Source of the DNA: Microvirga sp. VF16
GTDB lineage: Bacteria > Pseudomonadota > Alphaproteobacteria > Rhizobiales > Beijerinckiaceae
Direction: 5' to 3'
NCBI RefSeq assembly: GCF_016864375.1
Contig: NZ_CP069354.1
Coordinates: 4,981,501 to 5,045,500 of the forward strand
DNA length: 64,000 bases
Both the position numbers and the translations under genes were made by a program. Under the pieces are notes generated by a model. The model made no database searches, was not told the DNA's origin, and saw only the letters and a list, made by a program, of their open reading frames with translations. The first letter of the stretch is position 1; every line of letters starts with the position of its first letter. Below, piece after piece: positions 50,460-58,457 of this stretch.

Positions 50460-52079
50460 TTAGGTCCTCCTAAATCGGCGTCGGCCGGTGTCTGCGAGGA
50501 TTGCCCGTGCCGCATTGTGACCTGGGGCACCGGTGACGCCACCGCCTGGATGGGTGCCGGAGCCGCACATGTACAGTCCCGCCAACGGCGCCCGGTAGTC
50601 CGCATGACCCAGCATCGGCCGGGCGCTGAAGAGCTGATCGAGCGTCAGAGCGCCGTGGAAGATGTCGCCACCGATGAGCCCAAACGTCCGCTCGAGATCG
50701 AGCGGACTCATGATCTGGCGCCCCAGCACGCTCTGTTGGAAGCCGGGAGCATAGCGATCCACTGTCGCAATCATTAGGTCGGCCACTTCCTCGCGGTGAT
50801 CGTCCCAGGAGCGGCCATCAGAGAGGGCCGGCTGTACATGCTGGCAGAACAGGCTCGCCACATGAGCTCCTTTTGGCGCTAGGCTGTCGTCGAGGGTGGA
50901 CGGAATCAGCATTTCGACTATCGGCTCGCGGCTCCAGCCCTCGCGTTTGGCATCGTCATAAGCCCGGTCCATGTAGGCGAGTGACGGCGCAATGATGATG
51001 CCGGCGGTGTGATGGTCGGCGGGTTCGCGGCCCGGCAGCGCGGTAAAGCTCGGCAGCTCCGACAGACCGACGTTCATGCGGAAGGTGCCTGAGCCTGATT
51101 TCCAGCGCCGGATGCGGGCGAGAAACTCCTGCGGCAGTGCCTCTTCCGGCACCAGCTGGTCGAAGAGAAGCTTCGGATGAACGTTGCTGGCCACAGCTCG
51201 CGCTCGAATGGACCGGCCGTCCTTGAGCACGATGCCCGCCGCCCTGCCCTTCTCGACGATCACCTCCCGGACAGGGGCGCCGACCTCGATCTCCACCCCA
51301 CGCTCGCGGGCGGCTTTCGCCATAGCCTGCGTGATGGCTCCCATGCCACCGATGGCATGGCCCCAAGCGCCCTTCTTGCCGCTCACCTCGCCGAAGACGT
51401 GGTGCAGCAGGACATAGGCCGTGTTGGGGGTGTAGGGACTGGCGAAGGTGCCAACGATGGAGTCGAAGCCGAAGGCGGCCTTGACGCAGTCGGTCTCGAA
51501 CCAGCCATCGAGGTAATCACCAGCCGACTTGGTGAAGAGGTCGAGCAGGGCCCGCCGCTGGGTCATAGACAGCCGGCGCAGGCGGTTGCCCATGCTCAGG
51601 CCTCTCCAGCCCTCGGTCAGCACAGCGCTCCAGCCCCCGTCGACGAGATTGGGCGGCTGCTGCAGCGCCAGATCGCGCAACACATCCGCAATGGCCTCGA
51701 TCTCAGCCGAGTAGGCCTCGTAGTGCTTGGCATCGCGCTGGCTGAAGCGGGCAATCTCAGAGTGTGTCACTCCCTCACCTGTCTTGAGATACTGCCCGTC
51801 CGACAACGGGAAGAAGTTGGCCAGGCGGCGCTCGACAATCTGCAAGCCATGGCGATGCAGGTCGAGGTCGCGGATGATCTTGGGGTTAAGCAGGCTGACG
51901 GTGTAGGACGCGACCGAGTTGCGAAAGCCGGGGTAAAACTCCTCCGTCACGGCCGCGCCTCCGACGACGGAGCGCTGTTCGACCACCTTCACCTTCAGAC
52001 TGGCGGCGGCGAGATAGCAGGCACAGACGAGGCCGTTATGTCCTGCCCCGATGATCACCACATCATAGCTGTCCGCCAC
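50460..52079 (-). CDS. Phytoene-desaturase-like FAD oxidoreductase
   Basis: The 539-aa protein has an N-terminal dinucleotide-binding fold YDVVIIGAGHNGLVCACYLA and the FAD-adjacent E in VKVVEQRSVVGGAAVTEEF. GAWGHAIGGMGAITQAMAKA and the C-terminal GLYMCGSGTHPGGGVTGAPG (FAD loop of the CrtI/PDSH family) are diagnostic. It belongs to the CrtI-like amino-oxidase/phytoene dehydrogenase relatives, not clearly carotenogenic, and no other crt gene is near. GTG 52079 with AGGAGG upstream is preferred over TTG 52112. Confidence 0.88.
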   Translation of the reverse strand: MADSYDVVIIGAGHNGLVCACYLAAASLKVKVVEQRSVVGGAAVTEEFYPGFRNSVASYTVSLLNPKIIRDLDLHRHGLQIVERRLANFFPLSDGQYLKTGEGVTHSEIARFSQRDAKHYEAYSAEIEAIADVLRDLALQQPPNLVDGGWSAVLTEGWRGLSMGNRLRRLSMTQRRALLDLFTKSAGDYLDGWFETDCVKAAFGFDSIVGTFASPYTPNTAYVLLHHVFGEVSGKKGAWGHAIGGMGAITQAMAKAARERGVEIEVGAPVREVIVEKGRAAGIVLKDGRSIRARAVASNVHPKLLFDQLVPEEALPQEFLARIRRWKSGSGTFRMNVGLSELPSFTALPGREPADHHTAGIIIAPSLAYMDRAYDDAKREGWSREPIVEMLIPSTLDDSLAPKGAHVASLFCQHVQPALSDGRSWDDHREEVADLMIATVDRYAPGFQQSVLGRQIMSPLDLERTFGLIGGDIFHGALTLDQLFSARPMLGHADYRAPLAGLYMCGSGTHPGGGVTGAPGHNAARAILADTGRRRFRRT

Positions 52080-52274
52080 AAGCGTCCTCCTGCCGATCCG
52101 CCCCCGGATCAAGATATCGGCATCGCGAGGATCCGCTACCCCGCGGACTTATGCAGCCTCTGCGGGCGCCTTGCGCAGGTCGGCCAGAAATGCGGCTCGC
52201 CTGCTCGCACGGGGCGGAATGAACAGCTTCGCGCCCATGCTCAGCAGAGTTGCTCATGCGAGCACTGTCGTGGC

Positions 52275-52544
52275 TCAGGTACTCGCGCCGGTGCGTTCCT
52301 CGGCGATGTCCCGGCTTCTGTGAGACTTCAAATGACGCACCCGCTTGTTCACCACCATACCCAGACGTGCAAGAGCCTCCTGAATCTCAGGACGGTGAGA
52401 CACATCTCGGGCCGAGAACTCATGCCGACACAAGCGGCAGCTCAGATCGGCTCCAAATTGAAGTTTCCGCAGCCGGACCTTGAATTGTTGGTGGCAGCGA
52501 GGACAGACCAGATCAATCCGTGTGCTCCCGTGATCTTCGAACAA
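52275..52544 (-). CDS. Zinc-ribbon-like small protein (89 aa)
   Basis: A TTG start at 52544 follows GGAGAGGG with ideal spacing. The product has RIDLVCPRCHQQFKVRLRKL and LSCRLCRHEFSARDV, i.e. CPxC ... CxLC, a probable zinc ribbon, then a basic helical tail. Similar small C4 proteins have no known role. It overlaps the tail of a decayed gene that starts further upstream. Confidence 0.55.
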   Translation of the reverse strand: MFEDHGSTRIDLVCPRCHQQFKVRLRKLQFGADLSCRLCRHEFSARDVSHRPEIQEALARLGMVVNKRVRHLKSHRSRDIAEERTGAST

Positions 52545-52558
52545 GCTGCCCTCTCCAA

Positions 52559-53226
52559 TTAAGGCTCGACCAAGGGTCCTGAAGCATGGCAGTAAGGCGA
52601 GAGCGAGGCGCCGAGTTGGGCCAGCATGAGGTCGACGGCCTTGGGCGTGACCTGCAACAGCTTGGCCGCGAGCGGCGCCGTGACCAGCGGGCGCGAGGGA
52701 ACAGGTCTCCCAAGTGCGGCAGCTTGGAATTGCTCCGGATCTTTGCTGTGACCCGGCTCATAAGCTCGCGGGCGATCGCCAGTGCCTCCTCGATCACCTG
52801 GCAAAAGCCATCGAGTTTCTCCTTCGCCCCTTCCCTGCCCTGAGGCCGGAATTTTGACTGCTTGAATCCAGCCGCCAGCGACAGCAAATGGTTCGTCAAA
52901 CCTCGCGCTCGCAGAATGAACGCGGCCATGACCCGTCCCAGCCACGGCAGGCGGGTATAGGGCTTCAGATCGAGCCAAGCATTCCAGGCCGCCGACGCCA
53001 GTGGTTGGTGCGCTTGACTACGTCGAGCCACAGGCTCGGCAAAGTGCGCCTTCCACGGATCGGCATCGTTCGCATGCGGCGGATAGGCCTCGTCATCACC
53101 AGGATCGGGCTGCTTCACCTTGGACGGCCGCGGCATCTCTCCCGCCACACCCCCGATCCCCCTTAGGGCCGACAATCCATCGATCAACAGTGGCCATGGG
53201 GCGAAACAAGCGGGCAGGGCCAGCAT
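52559..53226 (-). pseudogene. RHE_PE00001-family (DUF1612-like) pseudogene
   Basis: The first frame contains PYTRLPWLGRVMAAFILRAR, LLSLAAGFKQSKFRPQGREG and IEEALAIARELMSRVTAKIR, a pattern of the plasmid-associated RHE_PE00001 family with PWLGRLLxAxxLR. Near LPHLGDLFPRA the homology leaves this frame and continues in another as SRPLVTAPLAAKLLQVTPKA then DLMLAQLGA, which is the family's C-terminal helix-turn-helix. The N-terminal third is also missing. Truncation plus frameshift make it a relic. Confidence 0.6.
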
Positions 53227-53352
53227 GAGGATGGATGGAACACTCAGTCATGGCTCGGTTTAAGGCTTCCGCCATCTCAACATGGTGACATATTCGGCAA
53301 TAGGGCGGTCCTCACGTGCAACATACCTGCCCCACACAACCTCATGCTCTCG
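53218..53352. repeat. MITE-like element, copy D (~135 bp)
   Basis: The right end (complement) is CGAGAGCATGAGG-TTGT-GTGGGGC, close to consensus. The left end is diverged: CAGCATGAGG-ATGGATGGAAC. The interior shares ACTCAGTCA and a CGCCAT-[CT]-TCAACA core with copies A and B. Confidence 0.65.
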
Positions 53353-53802
53353 CGGCCATAGTGTGGTTGGGCAAAGAAAAGGCTCCGTAAGGGAGCCTGA
53401 GTTTCAGGGAGGACCAATGAACTTCCCAGCCCATCGTCAGTGTCATCCCAGCACTTAGGTGGGTCAATTCACCAAGTCTTTCAGACTGTTAAGAGACAAC
53501 TATCCTGTACCCCAAGGTGCGGGAAAGCACGGCCGACCTGGCCGCTCAGTGCCATCCTGTCTGGGTCGTGAGCGCCTCATCCCTGACTGGCGTGATGGAC
53601 AATGACCATGAGAGGCAGAAAGCTTTCCAACGAGGCTCTACCTAATCGGCCAGACATTGACCTTGAGCCCTGTCCACCTGTTGCCGAGTATCTGGCTGCA
53701 ACCGTGGTGGTCATGAATGTCTGTGCGACCGTGCTGTCGCTCCTGGCCTGATCCGCATCCTGACAGGCGCCTTGCTCCAACGTGCCTGCTCTGGAGGTGG
53801 CA
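53353..53802. other. Intergenic with a hairpin, no gene
   Basis: GGCTCC (53381-53386) pairs with GGAGCC (53392-53397) within AAA...TTT-like flanks, a possible terminator or structural element. The remainder is the upstream region of the first exported paralogue. No frame is supported. Confidence 0.4.
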
Positions 53803-54102
53803 ATGGAACACCTGAAGTCGACGTGTGCTGCTATCGTCTTCATGGGCATGGCCTCTGGCGCGCTGGCCCAGAGCCACCCTTTGACTTTGCGGATGGTCTG
53901 TGGCCAGGCACGAGAATTGGTTGCCGCCCAAGGGGCTATCGTCCTCAATACTGGCCCCGCAACCTACGACCGTTACGTAGGAGGAAATGGTCAATGTGCG
54001 TTGGGTGAGACCTTAGAGCCTGTTTGGGTTCCAACAGCCGATACCCCTCGGTGCCCCATTGGCTATCGTTGTCGGCAACGGGCAAGGCCTTCGAGAGGTT
54101 AA
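53803..54102 (+). CDS. Small exported Cys-containing protein, paralogue 1
   Basis: GGAGGTGG precedes ATG 53803. The 99-aa precursor has a signal peptide MEHLKSTCAAIVFMGMASGA with cleavage near ALA-Q. The mature part has MVCGQARELVAAQGAIVLNT, ATYDRYVGGNGQC, VWVPTADTPRCPIGYRC. Four Cys in the mature part could form two disulphides. It is about half identical to the next gene. The C..A..LV...G..V..T....YDRYV...C motif series is a rhizobial small-periplasmic-protein pattern of unknown function. Confidence 0.75.
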   Translation: MEHLKSTCAAIVFMGMASGALAQSHPLTLRMVCGQARELVAAQGAIVLNTGPATYDRYVGGNGQCALGETLEPVWVPTADTPRCPIGYRCRQRARPSRG

Positions 54103-54213
54103 GGGCTTGAGAGCTGCGTGCCGCCTATTCCACGACCACCTTGTTAAGACATTGCTCCGCCATAACTCATACCGACCGTGCGGCTTCCTCATCTCCAATT
54201 ATATCCTGAGTGT

Positions 54214-54257
54214 CTTGGGTGACTTCATGTATTGCCGTCGTGCTGAGATCACCCAAG
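54214..54257. terminator. 9-bp inverted repeat between the paralogues
   Basis: CTTGGGTGA (54214-54222) pairs with TCACCCAAG (54249-54257) around a 26-nt loop, 112 bp after paralogue 1. No U-tract follows, so it could be a terminator, an attenuator for paralogue 2, or a protein-binding site. Confidence 0.35.
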
Positions 54258-54337
54258 GTGCGGAGGTGTGAGGCATTTCACAGCCTCCATGGTCAGATTG
54301 CGGCACCTTGTGCCCTGTCTGATCCATGGAGATGTTT

Positions 54338-54631
54338 ATGAACCATATGAAACTGGTGTGTGCAGCCATCGGCCTCATCAGCATCAGCTCTGGCGCATTG
54401 GCGCAAGGCCGTTCGCTGACCACTGCGATGTCTTGTAGTCAGGCACAGAGCCTTGTCGCTTCCCAAGGAACGGTTGTTCTTAACACCAGTGCCACAAGCT
54501 ACGACCGATATGTGGCCTCGGGTGCATATTGTGAGATGGGTGAAGTGCCGGGGCCTGGGTGGGCTCCGACAAGGGATGTTCGCCAGTGTTTGGTTGGCTC
54601 TCGCTGCGTGGGCGTCGCTCGTGGTAGGTGA
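54338..54631 (+). CDS. Small exported Cys-containing protein, paralogue 2
   Basis: ATG 54338 is favoured because GGAG lies 8 nt upstream; two in-frame ATGs precede it. The precursor has the signal peptide MNHMKLVCAAIGLISISSGA (ALA-Q cleavage), then AMSCSQAQSLVASQGTVVLN, SYDRYVASGAYCEMGEV and WAPTRDVRQCLVGSRC. Cys spacing matches paralogue 1. Tandem duplication with divergence; probably periplasmic. Confidence 0.75.
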   Translation: MNHMKLVCAAIGLISISSGALAQGRSLTTAMSCSQAQSLVASQGTVVLNTSATSYDRYVASGAYCEMGEVPGPGWAPTRDVRQCLVGSRCVGVARGR

Positions 54632-54658
54632 GCGGACCTAGGCAATACCTCACCATAC

Positions 54659-54703
54659 GAGGTCCCAAGACACCAATGACATCCTGGATGTCTTGGGGGC
54701 CTC
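54659..54703. terminator. Stable hairpin after paralogue 2
   Basis: GAGG-T-CCCAAGACA (54659-54672) pairs with TGTCTTGGG-G-GCCTC (54689-54703), a 13-bp stem with one mismatch and a 16-nt loop, 28 bp after the stop. The U-tract is absent. CCCAAG-containing stems follow both paralogues, suggesting the duplication included the downstream element. Confidence 0.5.
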
Positions 54704-54803
54704 TCTAGGTGTCGCAGACTGTTGGTGGGGGTGTGACGCACTTTACAGAACTCTGGGCCAGCGTACGCCATCTTGCAGCCCTCTTAAACATAAGGAGGAT
54801 GTC

Positions 54804-54938
54804 ATGAGGGCACCTGACCACCACCTTCAGAACGAGCACGGGCTTGAGGCACCGCGCTTTTCTTTGCCCATCGCTTTCCTTCTGGTCATGGGGTCCATCA
54901 ACGTTGCCGCCACTGTTTTCTCGCTGCTTGCAGCTTGA
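54804..54938 (+). CDS. 44-aa single-TM microprotein
   Basis: ATG 54804 follows TAAGGAGGATGTC, a near-perfect ribosome-binding site. The product has a polar N-half (MRAPDHHLQNEHGLEAPRF) and one TM (SLPIAFLLVMGSINVAATVF). No family. The start signal is among the strongest in the window. Confidence 0.6.
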   Translation: MRAPDHHLQNEHGLEAPRFSLPIAFLLVMGSINVAATVFSLLAA

Positions 54939-55163
54939 GGATGATGGATTGTTCTAAAAAAGGGGTGAGTACGCGGTGCTTCATGACCGCAGGGCCTGAT
55001 GTTTTACGCTGGAAGCTGGTCCCTCTCACGTTATCGCGGTTGGCTGACGCAAGACGACGCCACGGGTTTGCCAGTTTCAGCGGTTCATGTCCGCTTTGGC
55101 TTCACATCATCGCATCGTCACCAGTGTCAGCTGGAATGCCCCAAGGGGCAAAGAATCTGAAGT

Positions 55164-55385
55164 TTATGCTACCGGCTGGGCTGCCGTCACTCTGAAGGAA
55201 GACTCGTATGTCTGGCCCCGTGCCATCATGGCCCATGCGATCCGGGCCATCTTATTGGCCAAGGCAACGACGACCTTGAAGGGCTTCTTGGTCAATAGGC
55301 TCCGGGCCCAGTCAACCATGGCTGTTCTGGTCTTGCCGGACTTCATGCTGTAGAGCACCGCGTGCGCGCGCACGACCAGCAGCTT
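55164..55385 (-). pseudogene. IS1111/IS110 transposase C-terminal fragment
   Basis: The minus strand reads LLVVRAHAVLYSMKSGKTRT, RSLLTKKPFKVVVALANKMA and RIAWAMMARGQTYESSF. This is the C-terminal end of IS110-family transposases (KxxxVVALANKxARIAWAM). No N-terminal part remains. It abuts the 3' end of pntB and differs from the intact element at 5270. Confidence 0.75.
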
Positions 55386-55417
55386 ATCCAGATGCCGATT
55401 GCACCTGCCCCACAGCC

Positions 55418-56848
55418 TCAGATGGCCTGCACCAGCAGATCGATGCTGGCTTTGGCATCGCCGTAGAACATGCGGGTGTTGTGCTTGTAGAACAGCGGGT
55501 TCTCGATGCCGGAATAGCCGGTGCCCTGGCCGCGCTTCGACACGAACACCTGCTTGGCCTTCCACACCTCCAGCACCGGCATGCCGGCGATCGGGCTGTT
55601 CGGATCCTCCTGCGCGGCCGGGTTGACGATGTCGTTCGAGCCAATGACGATCACCACATCCGTCTCTGAGAAGTCCGCGTTGATCTCGTCCATCTCGAGC
55701 ACGATGTCGTAGGGCACCTTGGCCTCGGCCAGGAGCACGTTCATGTGCCCCGGCAGGCGCCCGGCGACGGGGTGGATGGCAAAGCGCACGTCCTTGCCCT
55801 TGGCGCGCAGGCGGCGGGTCAGCTCCGACACCGATTGCTGCGCCTGGGCCACCGCCATGCCGTAGCCCGGCACGATCACGACGCTGTCGGCCTCCTCCAG
55901 GGCGGTCGCCACCCCATCGGCAGCGATGGCGATCTGCTCGCCGGCAATCGCCATGACGGGTCCCGTCGTAGCCCCGAAGCCGCCGAGGATCACGCTGATG
56001 AAGGAGCGGTTCATCGCCGTGCACATGATGTAGCTCAGGATCGCACCGGACGAGCCGACGAGCGCCCCGGTGACGATCAAGAGGTCGTTGCCGAGCGTGA
56101 AGCCGATCGCCGCGGCGGCCCAGCCCGAGTAGGAGTTGAGCATCGACACCACCACCGGCATGTCGGCGCCGCCAATGCCTAAGATCAGGTGGTAGCCGAT
56201 GAAGAACGCCAGCAGGGTCATCGCCACCAGCGCCCAGATGCCGGCACCATTGACGTACAGCACCAGCAGGACGAGCGAAGCCAGGGCAGCCGCGGCATTG
56301 AGCCCATGGCCGCCCGGCAGCTTTTTGGCCTTGCCGTCGACCTTGCCGGCGAGCTTGCCGAACGCGATCACCGAGCCGGTGAACGTCACCGCGCCGATGA
56401 ACACGCCGAGAAAGACCTCGACCTTCAGGATCGCGATCTCCACGCCGCTCTTGTGCGCCAGCACCCCGGCAAAGCCAGTCAGCGCCTGGCGCGCGGCCTC
56501 GTCGAGCGCCAGCACGCGGGTGAGCTCGAGATCGGCGTTGACGCCGATGAACACAGCGGCGAGACCGACGAAGGAGTGTAGCGCCGCCACCAGCTGCGGC
56601 ATCGCGGTCATCGCGACCTTCTTGGCCACAACCCAGCCGAGGGCCGAGCCGATCACCAGCATGGCGGCAATGACGGCATAGTTGCCGACGCCGGGGCCGA
56701 ACACGGTCGCGCCGACGGCGAGCGCCATGCCGGCGATGCCGTACCAGACGGCGCGCTTGGCGCTCTCCTGGCCCGACAGGCCGCCGAGCGCCAGGATGAA
56801 CAGGATGGCGGCCGCCACAGAGGCGGCGGAGACAAGTCCAAAGCTCAT
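55418..56848 (-). CDS. pntB: NAD(P) transhydrogenase subunit beta
   Basis: The 476-aa protein has an N-terminal membrane domain of about nine TMs (SFGLVSAASVAAAILFILAL ... VEVFLGVFIGAVTFTGSVIA) and a C-terminal NADP-binding domain III (VVIVPGYGMAVAQAQQSVSE; RFAIHPVAGRLPGHMNVLLA; VVIVIGSNDIVNPAAQEDPN; KRGQGTGYSGIENPLFYKHN). With PntA it couples hydride transfer between NAD(H) and NADP(H) to proton flow. ATG 56848 is 11 bp after the pntA stop. Confidence 0.95.
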   Translation of the reverse strand: MSFGLVSAASVAAAILFILALGGLSGQESAKRAVWYGIAGMALAVGATVFGPGVGNYAVIAAMLVIGSALGWVVAKKVAMTAMPQLVAALHSFVGLAAVFIGVNADLELTRVLALDEAARQALTGFAGVLAHKSGVEIAILKVEVFLGVFIGAVTFTGSVIAFGKLAGKVDGKAKKLPGGHGLNAAAALASLVLLVLYVNGAGIWALVAMTLLAFFIGYHLILGIGGADMPVVVSMLNSYSGWAAAAIGFTLGNDLLIVTGALVGSSGAILSYIMCTAMNRSFISVILGGFGATTGPVMAIAGEQIAIAADGVATALEEADSVVIVPGYGMAVAQAQQSVSELTRRLRAKGKDVRFAIHPVAGRLPGHMNVLLAEAKVPYDIVLEMDEINADFSETDVVIVIGSNDIVNPAAQEDPNSPIAGMPVLEVWKAKQVFVSKRGQGTGYSGIENPLFYKHNTRMFYGDAKASIDLLVQAI

Positions 56849-56859
56849 CGGAGGATCCT

Positions 56860-58431
56860 CTAAGACTTCTGGAACATGGCCAGCATCCGGCGCGTGACCA
56901 GGAAGCCGCCGACGATGTTGATGGTGGCGATCAGGAAGGAGAGCGCGGCGAGGGCCACCACCAGCCAGTGGCTCGAGCCGACCTGCAGCAGGGCGCCGAG
57001 CACCACGATGCCCGAGATGGCATTGGTCACCGCCATCAGCGGCGTGTGCAGCGCGTGGCTGACGCTCCAGATCACCTGGAAGCCGACGAAGCACGCCAGC
57101 GCAAAGACGATGAAGTGGGCCATGAAGCTGGCCGGCGCATAGGCGCCCACCAGCGCGATCAGCAGGCCACCCAGGATGAGGAGCCCGACCTGGTTTTTTG
57201 TCTGGCTCCGGAAGGCGGCCGCTTCTTTAGCCCGCTTCTCCTCCGGGGTCAGCTCCCTCACCTTCTCGCTCAGTTTGGCGGCCGCGATCGCCGGCACCTT
57301 GGGCGGCGGCGGCGGGTAGGTGATGGCGCCCTGGTGCGTGACCGTGGCGCCGCGGATCACGTCATCGTCCATGTTGTGGACGATGACGCCGTCCTTGTTC
57401 GGGGTCAGGTCGGTGAGGAAGTGGCGGATGTTGTTGGCGTACAGCGTCGAGGCCTGGGCGGCCATGCGGCTCGGGAAGTCGGTGGTGCCGATGATCGTAA
57501 CGCCATTCTCGGTGACGATCGTCTCGTCCGGCACGGTCAGGTCGCAGTTGCCGCCGCGCTCGGCCGCGAGATCGACGATGACCGAGCCCGGCTTCATCAC
57601 GGCCACCATGTCGGCCGTCCACAGCTTCGGCGCCGGCCGTCCCGGGATCAGGGCCGTGGTGATGACGATGTCGATCTCGGGCGCGAGCGCGCGGAATTTT
57701 TCCAGCTGCTTGTCGCGGAACTCGGGGCTCGACGGCGCGGCATAGCCGCCGGTGGCGGCGCCGTCCTGCGTCTGCTCGAAGTCGAGGAAGACGAACTCGG
57801 CCCCCATCGACTCGATCTGCTCGGCCACCTCGGGCCGCACGTCGAAGGCATAGGTGACGGCGCCGAGCGCGGTCGCCGTGCCGATGGCCGCGAGCCCCGC
57901 CACGCCGGCGCCCACCACCAGCACCTTGGCGGGCGGCACCTTGCCGGCGGCGGTGACCTGGCCGGTGAAGAAGCGGCCGAAGGCGTTGCCGGCCGCGATC
58001 ACGGCACGGTAGCCGGCGATGTTGGCCATGGACGAGAGCGCGTCCATCTTCTGGGCCCGCGAGATGCGCGGCACCATGTCCATGGCGATGACCGTGGCAC
58101 CCTGGGCTCTGGCCTGCTCCAGAAGGCTGGCGTTCTGCGCCGGCCAGACGAACGCGATCAGCGTCTGGCCCTGGCGCAGGCGGCCCACCTCGGCCTCCGT
58201 CGGCGGGCGCACCTTCGTGATCACGTCGGTCGCGGCAGAGAGGGCTGCCGCATCCGGCACGACGCTCACCCCGGCAGCCGTGTAGGCGGCATCCGCGAAG
58301 CCCGCCTTCTCCCCTGCCCCGGCCTCGACAAAGCACGCATGCCCGAGTTTCTGCAGCTGGAGAGCAGACTCGGGCGTCATTGCCACCCGCGCCTCGCCCG
58401 GGAAGACTTCCCTCAGAGTTCCGATCCTCAT
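56860..58431 (-). CDS. pntA: NAD(P) transhydrogenase subunit alpha
   Basis: The 523-aa protein has the NAD-binding domain I (MRIGTLREVFPGEARVAMTP; AKVLVVGAGVAGLAAIGTAT; GGNCDLTVPDETIVTENGVT) fused to a C-terminal four-TM segment (NQVGLLILGGLLIALVGAYA ... VGGFLVTRRMLAMFQKS). This is the enterobacterial-type single PntA, whereas many alphaproteobacteria split it into two genes. ATG 58431 is 26 bp after the idonate dehydrogenase stop. Confidence 0.94.
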   Translation of the reverse strand: MRIGTLREVFPGEARVAMTPESALQLQKLGHACFVEAGAGEKAGFADAAYTAAGVSVVPDAAALSAATDVITKVRPPTEAEVGRLRQGQTLIAFVWPAQNASLLEQARAQGATVIAMDMVPRISRAQKMDALSSMANIAGYRAVIAAGNAFGRFFTGQVTAAGKVPPAKVLVVGAGVAGLAAIGTATALGAVTYAFDVRPEVAEQIESMGAEFVFLDFEQTQDGAATGGYAAPSSPEFRDKQLEKFRALAPEIDIVITTALIPGRPAPKLWTADMVAVMKPGSVIVDLAAERGGNCDLTVPDETIVTENGVTIIGTTDFPSRMAAQASTLYANNIRHFLTDLTPNKDGVIVHNMDDDVIRGATVTHQGAITYPPPPPKVPAIAAAKLSEKVRELTPEEKRAKEAAAFRSQTKNQVGLLILGGLLIALVGAYAPASFMAHFIVFALACFVGFQVIWSVSHALHTPLMAVTNAISGIVVLGALLQVGSSHWLVVALAALSFLIATINIVGGFLVTRRMLAMFQKS

Positions 58432-58457
58432 GGTCACTGTCCTGCTCTGGCGCTGTA

